Shown piece after piece: positions 1 to 5,212 of a stretch of DNA of 7,952 bases. Every line of letters begins with the position of its first letter. Within the stretch, counting starts at the first letter, position 1. The stretch is taken from contig JAECRW010000068.1 of the NCBI GenBank assembly GCA_016294985.1, forward strand, positions 1-7,952. Reading direction: 5' to 3'. A model generated the notes under the pieces. That model was not told the origin of the DNA. It saw only the letters and a list, made by a program, of their open reading frames with translations, and made no database searches. This stretch comes from Candidatus Sifarchaeum marinoarchaea. Lineage in GTDB: Archaea; Asgardarchaeota; Sifarchaeia; Borrarchaeales; Borrarchaeaceae. The translations under genes and the position numbers were made by a program.

Positions 1-249
1 AAATTCTCTTAAACCCTTATGAACATTAGACATAATTACAGTTGGAGAAGGAGCTACATGATCAAGCACAATAATAATCTTATCAGGATCGAACACCTGA
101 TCTTTCATTTTGTACATTTCTTCAATAGCCAAAGGTGCTGTGCTATCATGAGCCATTGCAACATTAACATCTACAACAACGATGTCGTTGGCGCTGCAAT
201 CTTTACCAGACGCTTTAGAAAGAATCATTTCAGCTAAAGTCTTTCCCAT
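1..249 (-). CDS. Aconitase-family large subunit (3-isopropylmalate dehydratase / homoaconitase), N-terminal fragment
   Basis: Reading the minus strand from the ATG at 249 gives 83 codons open to the left edge, so only the N-terminus is present. It starts MGKTLAEMILSKASG and continues with the family signatures NDIVVVDVNVAMAHDST (residues 21-37), PLAIEE (39-44) and VFDPDKIIIVLDHVAPSPT (52-70), followed by HKGLREF. This is the standard opening of LeuC/HacA-type large subunits. The His in VLDHVAP and the MAHDST segment are conserved active-site-region residues. The [4Fe-4S] cysteines lie further on, outside the window. Family role: with a separate small subunit it isomerises 2-isopropylmalate (leucine), homocitrate (lysine) or longer homologues. 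The divergent neighbour looks like a homocitrate synthase, which favours homoaconitase, but substrate cannot be read from this fragment. No strong Shine-Dalgarno sequence precedes the ATG. The ATG was chosen because it matches the family N-terminus. Confidence 0.9.
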   Translation of the reverse strand, partial: MGKTLAEMILSKASGKDCSANDIVVVDVNVAMAHDSTAPLAIEEMYKMKDQVFDPDKIIIVLDHVAPSPTVIMSNVHKGLREF

Positions 250-284
250 TGTAGACACACTCGCCTATTACATTGAGGATAGTG

Positions 285-306
285 TTTATTACTTTTATTA
301 TTAATA
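285..306 (-). promoter_or_regulatory. Candidate TATA region for the dehydratase gene
   Basis: Very A+T-rich block read on the minus strand as TATTAATAATAAAAG followed by TAATAAA. It sits 36-57 bases before the ATG at 249, so a transcript starting about 25 bases downstream would have a short leader. The exact box is ambiguous because the whole stretch is A/T. The paired boxes at 313-348 lie directly upstream. Confidence 0.35.
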
Positions 307-312
307 CATGAA

Positions 313-348
313 ACCAGACTTTTTGGTGCGAAAGACCAACTTTTTGGT
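313..348. promoter_or_regulatory. Tandem palindromic boxes, candidate operator between divergent biosynthetic genes
   Basis: Two near-identical elements occur: ACCAGACTTTTTGGT at 313-327 and ACCAACTTTTTGGT at 335-348. The shared 11-mer ACTTTTTGGTG is repeated at 318 and 339, 21 bp apart, which is two helical turns, so both copies face the same side of the DNA. Each is an imperfect inverted repeat; the second has perfect ACCAA/TTGGT arms around a 4-base centre. They lie between the A/T-rich promoter region of the dehydratase gene and the TATA box of the synthase gene (364-371). That position and phasing fit an operator for a dimeric regulator such as an Lrp-type protein. The regulator's identity is inference. 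Confidence 0.5.
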
Positions 349-363
349 GTGGAAATCACAACG

Positions 364-371
364 TTTAAATA
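364..371 (+). promoter_or_regulatory. TATA box for the homocitrate synthase-like gene
   Basis: TTTAAATA matches the archaeal TATA consensus closely. A start about 25 bases downstream would fall near 390-396 and leave a leader of roughly 55 bases before the GTG at 450. The leader would begin with a small inverted repeat, TGCAAA (388-393) and TTTGCA (400-405). No clear purine-rich BRE precedes the box. Confidence 0.55.
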
Positions 372-449
372 CGCTAATAACCTTTCATGCAAAAAAAGCT
401 TTGCAAGAGCATCTAATCCGGACTTGTTTTTAATCAACTTGGTGGTTCT

Positions 450-1928
450 GTGAACAAACTAGAAAATCAAAATTTCTTCGATTTACAGTTCAAGCCTGAT
501 GTCAAGATTTCAGGGGACGTTTTACTCCTTGACACGACGCTTAGAGAAGGTGAACAGACTCCAAATGTTTTCTTCAAACTTGAAGACAAGATTAAGATTG
601 CACAACTTCTAGATGAATTTGGAGTACATATGATTGAGGCTGGATGTCCTACTGTATCTAAGGGTGTAAAAGAAGCTGTGAAAGCTATTGCGGAACAAGG
701 TTTAAAAGCAGAAGTACTTGCTCATGTAAGAGCAAAAGAACCAGATATCGAAGAAGCTGTTGAATGCAATGTTGACCGCGTAGCTGTATTTATAGCAACT
801 TCAGACATCCATCTTGAATTTAAATTGAAAAAATCCCGAGAACAAATACTAGACATGATTTATAATTCAGTGAAATATGCAAGAAATCATGGATTAAAAG
901 TACGCTTCACACCTGAGGATGCGACACGTTCTGATCCACAATTCCTAATTGAAGCATGCCATACAGCATATGAAGCAGGAGCTGATAGAATTTCAATTGC
1001 TGACACAGTAGGCATGTTAACTCCAAGTGGCATGAAGGGATTTGTGAAATTCATGCAACACCACCTTGGAAACAGCGTGGATATAGATGTACATTGCCAC
1101 AATGACCTTGGATTAGCTGCAGCAAATGCATTAGCTGGTCTTGAGGCTGGCGCAAACTGTGTACATGCTACTGTAAATGGATTAGGGGAACGGACTGGTA
1201 TTACAGGGCTTGAGGAAATAAGTGTCGCTCTCACTGTCATGTATGGACTTGACCTTGGATTTAAACTTGATATGCTTCCAAAAATTGCTCGATATGTTGA
1301 AAGAGCGAGTGGTGTCGTTATAGGGCAACAGGCAGTTGTTATTGGAGATTATGCCTTTTCTCATAAAGCTGGCATACATACTGCGGGAGTTCTTGCGAAT
1401 CCTAAAACATATGAAGTGTTCTCTCCAGATCTTGTGGGAAGAGGGAGACAAATTTTAGTTGATAGATATGCAGGCAAGAAGGCAGTTGAACAGAAGTTGA
1501 AAGAACTTGGAATTATTGTTAATGATGATCAATTAAGCCAAATCGTTCAAAAAATCAAAGAAGTAGCGGATACAAAGCGAAATTTCTATGATGAGGATAT
1601 TATCGAGATTGCGGAAGAAGTTCTTCAAGTAAGCTTTAGGGGGATATCACCTAGTAAAGTCATGGGGTTAATTTCTTGTAAAGTCGATTCTTCATACCAT
1701 ACAAGTTACATTGTGAGGCAAATGTCTGCTCTTCCATTAGATAGGGTCTACGAAACAAGTGGCGAATATGAAATTGTAGCGATAGCTCAAGCAGAATCTG
1801 TTCCAGAACTGAATGATCTTCTCGAAAAGATAAGGGAAATCGATGGTATCGCCCATACAAACACAAAGATTATCTTAAAACAGTTTGAAACGATGAACTC
1901 GAATTATTCACATACGCAACTCGTGTGA
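450..1928 (+). CDS. Homocitrate synthase-like enzyme (LeuA/LysS/AksA family) with C-terminal RAM domain
   Basis: 492 residues from a GTG, the first possible start after an in-frame stop at 414-416. GGTGGT at 441-446 may serve as Shine-Dalgarno. Family reaction: condensation of acetyl-CoA with a 2-oxoacid (2-oxoglutarate to homocitrate, or 2-oxoisovalerate to isopropylmalate) in a cytoplasmic TIM barrel. Seen: DTTLREGEQTP at 28-38 (catalytic R32, metal ligand E33), EDATRSD at 156-162, ADTVG at 184-188, metal ligands H215 and H217 in VHCHND, NGLGERTGI at 243-251, and FSHKAGIH at 303-310. Glu in LRE and Lys-Ala in HKAG favour homocitrate synthase; isopropylmalate synthases usually have LRD and HESG. 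However, the barrel also resembles archaeal AksA/CimA-type sequences, so citramalate, 2-isopropylmalate or longer-chain activity remains possible. Instead of the LeuA dimer regulatory domain, residues about 402-480 form a RAM domain (LDRVYETSGEYEIV at 430-443, then EIDGIAHTNTKIIL). This suggests amino-acid feedback, probably by lysine. lysS would be the symbol if substrate were confirmed. Confidence 0.85.
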   Translation: MNKLENQNFFDLQFKPDVKISGDVLLLDTTLREGEQTPNVFFKLEDKIKIAQLLDEFGVHMIEAGCPTVSKGVKEAVKAIAEQGLKAEVLAHVRAKEPDIEEAVECNVDRVAVFIATSDIHLEFKLKKSREQILDMIYNSVKYARNHGLKVRFTPEDATRSDPQFLIEACHTAYEAGADRISIADTVGMLTPSGMKGFVKFMQHHLGNSVDIDVHCHNDLGLAAANALAGLEAGANCVHATVNGLGERTGITGLEEISVALTVMYGLDLGFKLDMLPKIARYVERASGVVIGQQAVVIGDYAFSHKAGIHTAGVLANPKTYEVFSPDLVGRGRQILVDRYAGKKAVEQKLKELGIIVNDDQLSQIVQKIKEVADTKRNFYDEDIIEIAEEVLQVSFRGISPSKVMGLISCKVDSSYHTSYIVRQMSALPLDRVYETSGEYEIVAIAQAESVPELNDLLEKIREIDGIAHTNTKIILKQFETMNSNYSHTQLV

Positions 1929-1963
1929 AGACATGCCTCTTGAATTTTCATGGAGAATATAAG

Positions 1964-1975
1964 TTTATTTTTCTT
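1964..1975 (+). terminator. Oligo-T tract after the homocitrate synthase-like gene
   Basis: TTTATTTTTCTT lies 36 bases past the stop of the synthase gene. Archaeal RNA polymerase commonly terminates at such T-runs without a strong hairpin. It overlaps the last codons of the convergent permease, where the same bases encode the Lys/Glu-rich tail. It is a plausible stop, but the T-richness may simply reflect that coding sequence. Confidence 0.35.
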
Positions 1976-3401
1976 CCAATTCACTTTTCAGGTGAGCATA
2001 TCTCTTCCATTGCTCAGTCTTCACGTAATATCGTCGACTATAAGCAAAATAGATCCCCAAGCCGATTAATATCCATAAAATTGTAACGTACCATGCCGTG
2101 GGACTAAATTGAAAGAGAAACACGGCAAGTGCAATGTTTGCACCCATTGCAACAATCGGAATTATTGGAAAGAACTGCATGCGGTAACCATAATCCAATT
2201 GATCGCCTATCTTTCTTCGAATCATGATTGCAGAAATATTGACTAGTATAAACAGGAAAAGAAACATAAGTGATGTTGCGGATGCAACATCCTCAAGAGT
2301 TATTGACGCGCTCATAAGAATCATTATTGCGCCTGAAAGGAACAGTGCCATATAAGGCGTACGATTTTTTTTATGAATTGTAGCTAATTTTCTCGGAAGA
2401 AATTCATCACGGGCCATAGCAAAGGCAACACGAGTTGACGAATATGTAGTCGCATTTAGAGCAGACATCGTAGACAGTAGGCCCCCAAAAATGAGTAAAA
2501 ATACACCCAATGGCATGAACTGCTTAGCAGCTTCGACTAATCCAAGTTCTTGAAACTTTCCTAAATATTCCCAAGTTGTCCCAGTTTCAACTGTGAGTGC
2601 ACCAAGCGAAACAAACGCTACAAGTACATAAATCGGAAGGACAATCAAAATCGATAGAATCACAGCTCGTGGGATATTTTTCCTTGGGTTGCGTACTTCT
2701 TCACCAGCTTGTGCAATGATTTCGTACCCTTCAAATGCAATGAAAGTTAGACCGCAAGCAATAAATATGCTCCCTAAACCATTTGGAATGAATGGCTGAA
2801 AATTATTAAAACCGTAGTCTGGCTTGTTATACATAGACCATAGACCAGCGGCAATAAAAATAGCCAATATAATTATTTTTGCAATAGTGACAATGTTCTC
2901 AGCCATCCCAGTCTCAGAAACTCCTTTAAAATTAATTAAGAGAAAGAAACAAATGACAATGACTGCAAGAAGTTTTATTGTTACCTCCAGACTCAATCCA
3001 AAAAAAGAAATCCCCATAAGTTCAAGGATAAGTGCAAAATATGCTCCAAAGCCAAGGGCATAAAGGCTTCCAGCAACAGTATGGGCAAACCAATCCATCC
3101 ACCCTGACACAAAGCCACTTGGACCTGGCAATCCCTCTCTAACCCATAAATATCCACCTCCTGCCCCAGGCATAGCGGATCCTAACTCAGCATAGCATAA
3201 TGCTGTGAAAGTGGTTATAATACCATTAAATAAAAATACCAGTATGAGCGCAGGACCTGCAATTCCGGCGGCAACTCCTGTAAGTACAAATATTCCTGCC
3301 CCGATCATGGCACCAACGCCAATCATCGTAATGTCAAATAAACTCAGAGTTCGAGCCAGTTCGTAATCATGAATAGCAATATCAGCTTCATCTTCATCCA
3401 T
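1965..3401 (-). CDS. APC-family amino acid permease (paralogue 1, CAT/YfnA-like)
   Basis: I place the start at the ATG at 3401, giving 478 residues. An in-frame ATG at 3437 would add 12 Gly/Met-rich residues, but GGGGAGG (minus strand, 3413-3407) sits 5 bases before the inner ATG. The resulting length also matches the neighbouring paralogue (477). About 12 membrane segments are visible. TM1 carries the APC motif GVGAMIGAGIFVLTG (28-42). TM6 and the following loop read FIACGLTFIAFEGYE (213-227) then AGEEVRNPRKNIPRA (232-246), typical of CAT/YfnA-like transporters. After TM8 come NATTYSSTRVAFAMARD (316-332) and LPRKLATIHKKNRTP. Role: uptake or exchange of amino acids across the cytoplasmic membrane, driven by an ion gradient or by antiport. 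The specificity cannot be read, though this subgroup includes cationic and neutral amino acid carriers. The cytoplasmic tail is short and charged and has no UspA domain. It lies downstream of, and on the same strand as, its paralogue, 127 bp away, and appears to have its own promoter. Confidence 0.9.
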   Translation of the reverse strand: MDEDEADIAIHDYELARTLSLFDITMIGVGAMIGAGIFVLTGVAAGIAGPALILVFLFNGIITTFTALCYAELGSAMPGAGGGYLWVREGLPGPSGFVSGWMDWFAHTVAGSLYALGFGAYFALILELMGISFFGLSLEVTIKLLAVIVICFFLLINFKGVSETGMAENIVTIAKIIILAIFIAAGLWSMYNKPDYGFNNFQPFIPNGLGSIFIACGLTFIAFEGYEIIAQAGEEVRNPRKNIPRAVILSILIVLPIYVLVAFVSLGALTVETGTTWEYLGKFQELGLVEAAKQFMPLGVFLLIFGGLLSTMSALNATTYSSTRVAFAMARDEFLPRKLATIHKKNRTPYMALFLSGAIMILMSASITLEDVASATSLMFLFLFILVNISAIMIRRKIGDQLDYGYRMQFFPIIPIVAMGANIALAVFLFQFSPTAWYVTILWILIGLGIYFAYSRRYYVKTEQWKRYAHLKSELEEK

Positions 3402-3406
3402 AAAAG

Positions 3407-3413
3407 CCTCCCC
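3407..3413 (-). promoter_or_regulatory. Shine-Dalgarno sequence fixing the permease 1 start
   Basis: Read on the minus strand this is GGGGAGG, 5 bases before the ATG at 3401. It is the strongest ribosome-binding sequence near the gene and supports the inner ATG over the one at 3437. Confidence 0.7.
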
Positions 3414-3449
3414 TTTCCCGCCCATTCCCATATGCATAATTTGTGAAAA

Positions 3450-3463
3450 TGTAGCTGTCTACA
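3450..3463. promoter_or_regulatory. Inverted repeat between TATA box and start of permease 1
   Basis: TGTAG-CTGT-CTACA, a perfect 5-bp inverted repeat around a 4-base centre. It lies just downstream of the candidate TATA box on the minus strand, where a bound protein would block initiation. A TGTAG half also occurs at the matching place in the permease 2 promoter (5049-5053). It is a candidate operator and nothing more is known. Confidence 0.3.
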
Positions 3464-3467
3464 TGTA

Positions 3468-3477
3468 ATAAAAAGCT
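3468..3477 (-). promoter_or_regulatory. Candidate TATA box for permease 1, shared with permease 2
   Basis: Minus strand AGCTTTTTAT, identical over 10 bases to the element at 5060-5069 upstream of the paralogue. A start about 25 bases downstream falls near 3445, giving a leader of about 44 bases that includes the Shine-Dalgarno sequence. TTGTGA (plus strand, 3441-3446) near this point also recurs at 5038-5043. Confidence 0.5.
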
Positions 3478-3480
3478 CAT

Positions 3481-3505
3481 AGTATATGTAGTCATAGTCT
3501 ATACT
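3481..3505. repeat. Inverted repeat AGTATA / TATACT upstream of permease 1
   Basis: AGTATA (3481-3486) and TATACT (3500-3505) are perfect 6-bp arms separated by 13 bases. Within and beside it CATAGT is repeated directly (3478-3483 and 3493-3498). On the minus strand it lies just upstream of the candidate TATA box. It could be an activator site or part of the 3' end of the permease 2 transcript. The sequence is A/T-rich, so chance is a real possibility. Confidence 0.25.
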
Positions 3506-3528
3506 AATAACGATTATGGAAACTATAG

Positions 3529-4962
3529 TTATTTTCCTTTACTGTCCCTTTTCAAGTAAGCATATTTCTTCCATTGCTCAGTTTTTACATAGTTGCGTCG
3601 ACTATATGCAAGATAGACCCCCATGCCTAAAAGTACCCATAAAACTGTGACGTACCATGCCGTTGGACTATATTGAAAGAGAAATGCGGCAAGTCCAATA
3701 TTTGCAACAATAGCTATGATAGGAACAAAAGGAATTTTACGTATACTTGGCATGCGGAATCCATAATCTAATTGGTCTCCAATTGATCGTCGAATCAAGA
3801 TAACAGCAATATTGACTAGCATAAACAGTAAGAAAAACATAATTGATGATGCCGATGCTACATCTTCCAGAGGTATTGACACAGCCATAGCAATCATTAT
3901 AATACCTGAAAATAGAAGTGCCAAATGGGGTGTACGATTTTTCCGATGAATAGTTGCTAGTTTTCTTGGCAGAAAATTATCTCGTGCCATTGCGAAAGAA
4001 ACCCTAGTTGAACTGTAAGTCGTTGCATTTAAAGCGGACATAGTTGACAGCAATCCCCCAGCAGCAAGTAAAAGTAGACCTGCAGGCATAAATTGCCTTG
4101 CTGCCTCAACTAATCCCAGCTCTCCAAAGCTTCCAAGAAATTCCCACGTAGTACCACTTTCAACTGTGAGCGCACCAAGTGAAACATACGCTACTAAACA
4201 ATAGATAGGTATGACAATCAAGATCGCGAGAATAGTAGCCCTGGGAACGTTTTTTCTTGGGTTTCGAACTTCTTCGCCAGCTTGTGCAATGATCTCGTAG
4301 CCTTCAAATGCTATAAATGTCAAGCCACAGGCGATAAAGATACTACCAATACCATTTGGGATGAAGGGAGTAAAATTACTGATACCATAATCAGGTTTTT
4401 TAAACATCGCCCATAACCCAGCGCCAACAAAAATAGCCAATATAATTACTTTTGCAAAGGTGACAATAACTCCTGCCTTCCCAGTCTCACTAACTCCTTT
4501 AAAATTAATTGCCACAAATATTACTATAATTATAACTGCAAGAAGTTTTATTGACAGCTCCAAGCCCAATCCAAAAAGAGAGATGCCCATACTTTGCAAG
4601 GTTAATGTAAAATAAGCACCAAATCCAAGGGCATAAAGAGATCCTGCAATAATATGGCCAAACCAAGACATCCAGCCTGCAACAAAGCCAGTTGGACCTG
4701 ACATACTTTCGCGAACCCATAAATATCCGCCGCCTGCCTGTGGCATAGCGGAGCCTAACTCAGCATAGCTTAATGCTGTCAATAGTGTTATCACACCGTT
4801 TACAAGGAATGCTAAAATAAGCGCAGGGCCTGCAACTCCGGCAGCAACTCCTGTAAGTACAAATATTCCTGCCCCGATCATCGCGCCAACGCCAATGGCA
4901 GTAATGTCTAATAAACTCAGGGTTCGTGCTAATTCATATTCATAAAAAGGTTCTGTTTCCAT
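3529..4962 (-). CDS. APC-family amino acid permease (paralogue 2, CAT/YfnA-like)
   Basis: 477 residues from the ATG at 4962. By eye it is roughly three-quarters identical to the downstream permease over the first 135 residues and very similar throughout, so the pair arose by tandem duplication. It has about 12 membrane segments: TM1 with GVGAMIGAGIFVLTG (24-38), TM6 FIACGLTFIAFEGYE (209-223), then AGEEVRNPRKNVPRA (228-242) and NATTYSSTRVSFAMARD (312-328). A difference from the paralogue is a few extra residues (PSIRK, 405-409) before TM11. The N-terminus, METEPFYEYELARTLS, lacks the acidic MDEDEAD extension seen in paralogue 1. Expected role: secondary transport of amino acids at the cytoplasmic membrane. 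Different expression or slightly different substrates for the two copies are inference. Only a weak ribosome-binding match (GTGAG, 9 bases upstream) precedes the ATG. It is divergent from the UspA-like gene. Confidence 0.9.
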   Translation of the reverse strand: METEPFYEYELARTLSLLDITAIGVGAMIGAGIFVLTGVAAGVAGPALILAFLVNGVITLLTALSYAELGSAMPQAGGGYLWVRESMSGPTGFVAGWMSWFGHIIAGSLYALGFGAYFTLTLQSMGISLFGLGLELSIKLLAVIIIVIFVAINFKGVSETGKAGVIVTFAKVIILAIFVGAGLWAMFKKPDYGISNFTPFIPNGIGSIFIACGLTFIAFEGYEIIAQAGEEVRNPRKNVPRATILAILIVIPIYCLVAYVSLGALTVESGTTWEFLGSFGELGLVEAARQFMPAGLLLLAAGGLLSTMSALNATTYSSTRVSFAMARDNFLPRKLATIHRKNRTPHLALLFSGIIMIAMAVSIPLEDVASASSIMFFLLFMLVNIAVILIRRSIGDQLDYGFRMPSIRKIPFVPIIAIVANIGLAAFLFQYSPTAWYVTVLWVLLGMGVYLAYSRRNYVKTEQWKKYAYLKRDSKGK

Positions 4963-4997
4963 AGAAAGCCGCTCACATAAATTAGAGAAAAATTAAT

Positions 4998-5007
4998 TCC
5001 TATAGGA
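4998..5007. repeat. Palindrome TCCTATAGGA in the permease 2 leader
   Basis: A perfect 10-bp palindrome, followed by a second TCCTAT at 5010-5015. If transcription starts near 5038 it lies within the leader, about 36 bases before the ATG. It could be an operator. Another CTATAG-centred palindrome, AACTATAGTT, overlaps the permease 2 stop codon at 3521-3530. Confidence 0.25.
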
Positions 5008-5059
5008 TGTCCTATTATATGTTAGATCAGGGATAGGTTGTGAGGAACTGTAGATAACT

Positions 5060-5069
5060 ATAAAAAGCT
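5060..5069 (-). promoter_or_regulatory. Candidate TATA box for permease 2
   Basis: Minus strand AGCTTTTTAT, the same 10-mer as before permease 1 (3468-3477). Similar downstream elements follow: CTACA, then TCACAA about 22 bases from the box. A start near 5038 gives a leader of about 76 bases. Conservation between duplicates in otherwise divergent DNA supports a real promoter, although shared ancestry alone could also explain it. Confidence 0.5.
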
Positions 5070-5151
5070 TATCTTTTGTGCTCGTTTAGTATTGAAGACT
5101 CATAGAAAATCATTGAGAACATAGATACCGACTAAGAAAAACAGCAATAAA

Positions 5152-5164
5152 CGAAAAGTATAAG
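5152..5164 (+). promoter_or_regulatory. BRE/TATA element for the UspA-like gene
   Basis: CGAAAAGTATAAG combines a purine-rich BRE-like stretch with a TATA box. A start about 25 bases downstream would be near 5186-5190. The leader would be about 25 bases and contain the GGAGG at 5201-5205. This spacing independently supports translation starting near 5213 and not at 5291. Confidence 0.55.
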
Positions 5165-5200
5165 ACCTTAATAACACAATATTAATAGGATAAAGGAAGT

Positions 5201-5205
5201 GGAGG
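5201..5205 (+). promoter_or_regulatory. Shine-Dalgarno sequence supporting an ATT start
   Basis: GGAGG, complementary to the 3' end of 16S rRNA, ends 7 bases before the ATT at 5213. No ATG, GTG or TTG in the UspA frame lies within reach of it. Confidence 0.6.
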
Positions 5206-5212
5206 CTTCAGA

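Noticed and set aside
19..237. Plus-strand open frame of 72 codons
   Set aside because: It is antisense to the aconitase-family fragment at 1-249, whose protein matches its family throughout. The 72-residue product has no recognisable pattern.
234..437. Minus-strand open frame of 67 codons across the divergent control region
   Set aside because: It covers the promoters and paired boxes, overlaps the real dehydratase start in another frame, has no ribosome-binding site and no family resemblance.
887..1451. Two minus-strand open frames inside the synthase gene
   Set aside because: They are antisense shadows of a strongly conserved coding region, with Ser/Arg/Pro-rich products lacking domains.
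1929..1964. Possible hairpin terminator between the convergent synthase and permease genes
   Set aside because: The only inverted repeat, AAGA-N6-TCTT, has 4-bp arms and is no stronger than expected by chance.
3402..3437. Longer start for permease 1 at the ATG at 3437
   Set aside because: It would add MHMGMGGKGEAF, which is encoded largely by the purine-rich Shine-Dalgarno region. The inner ATG has ideal spacing and equalises length with the paralogue.
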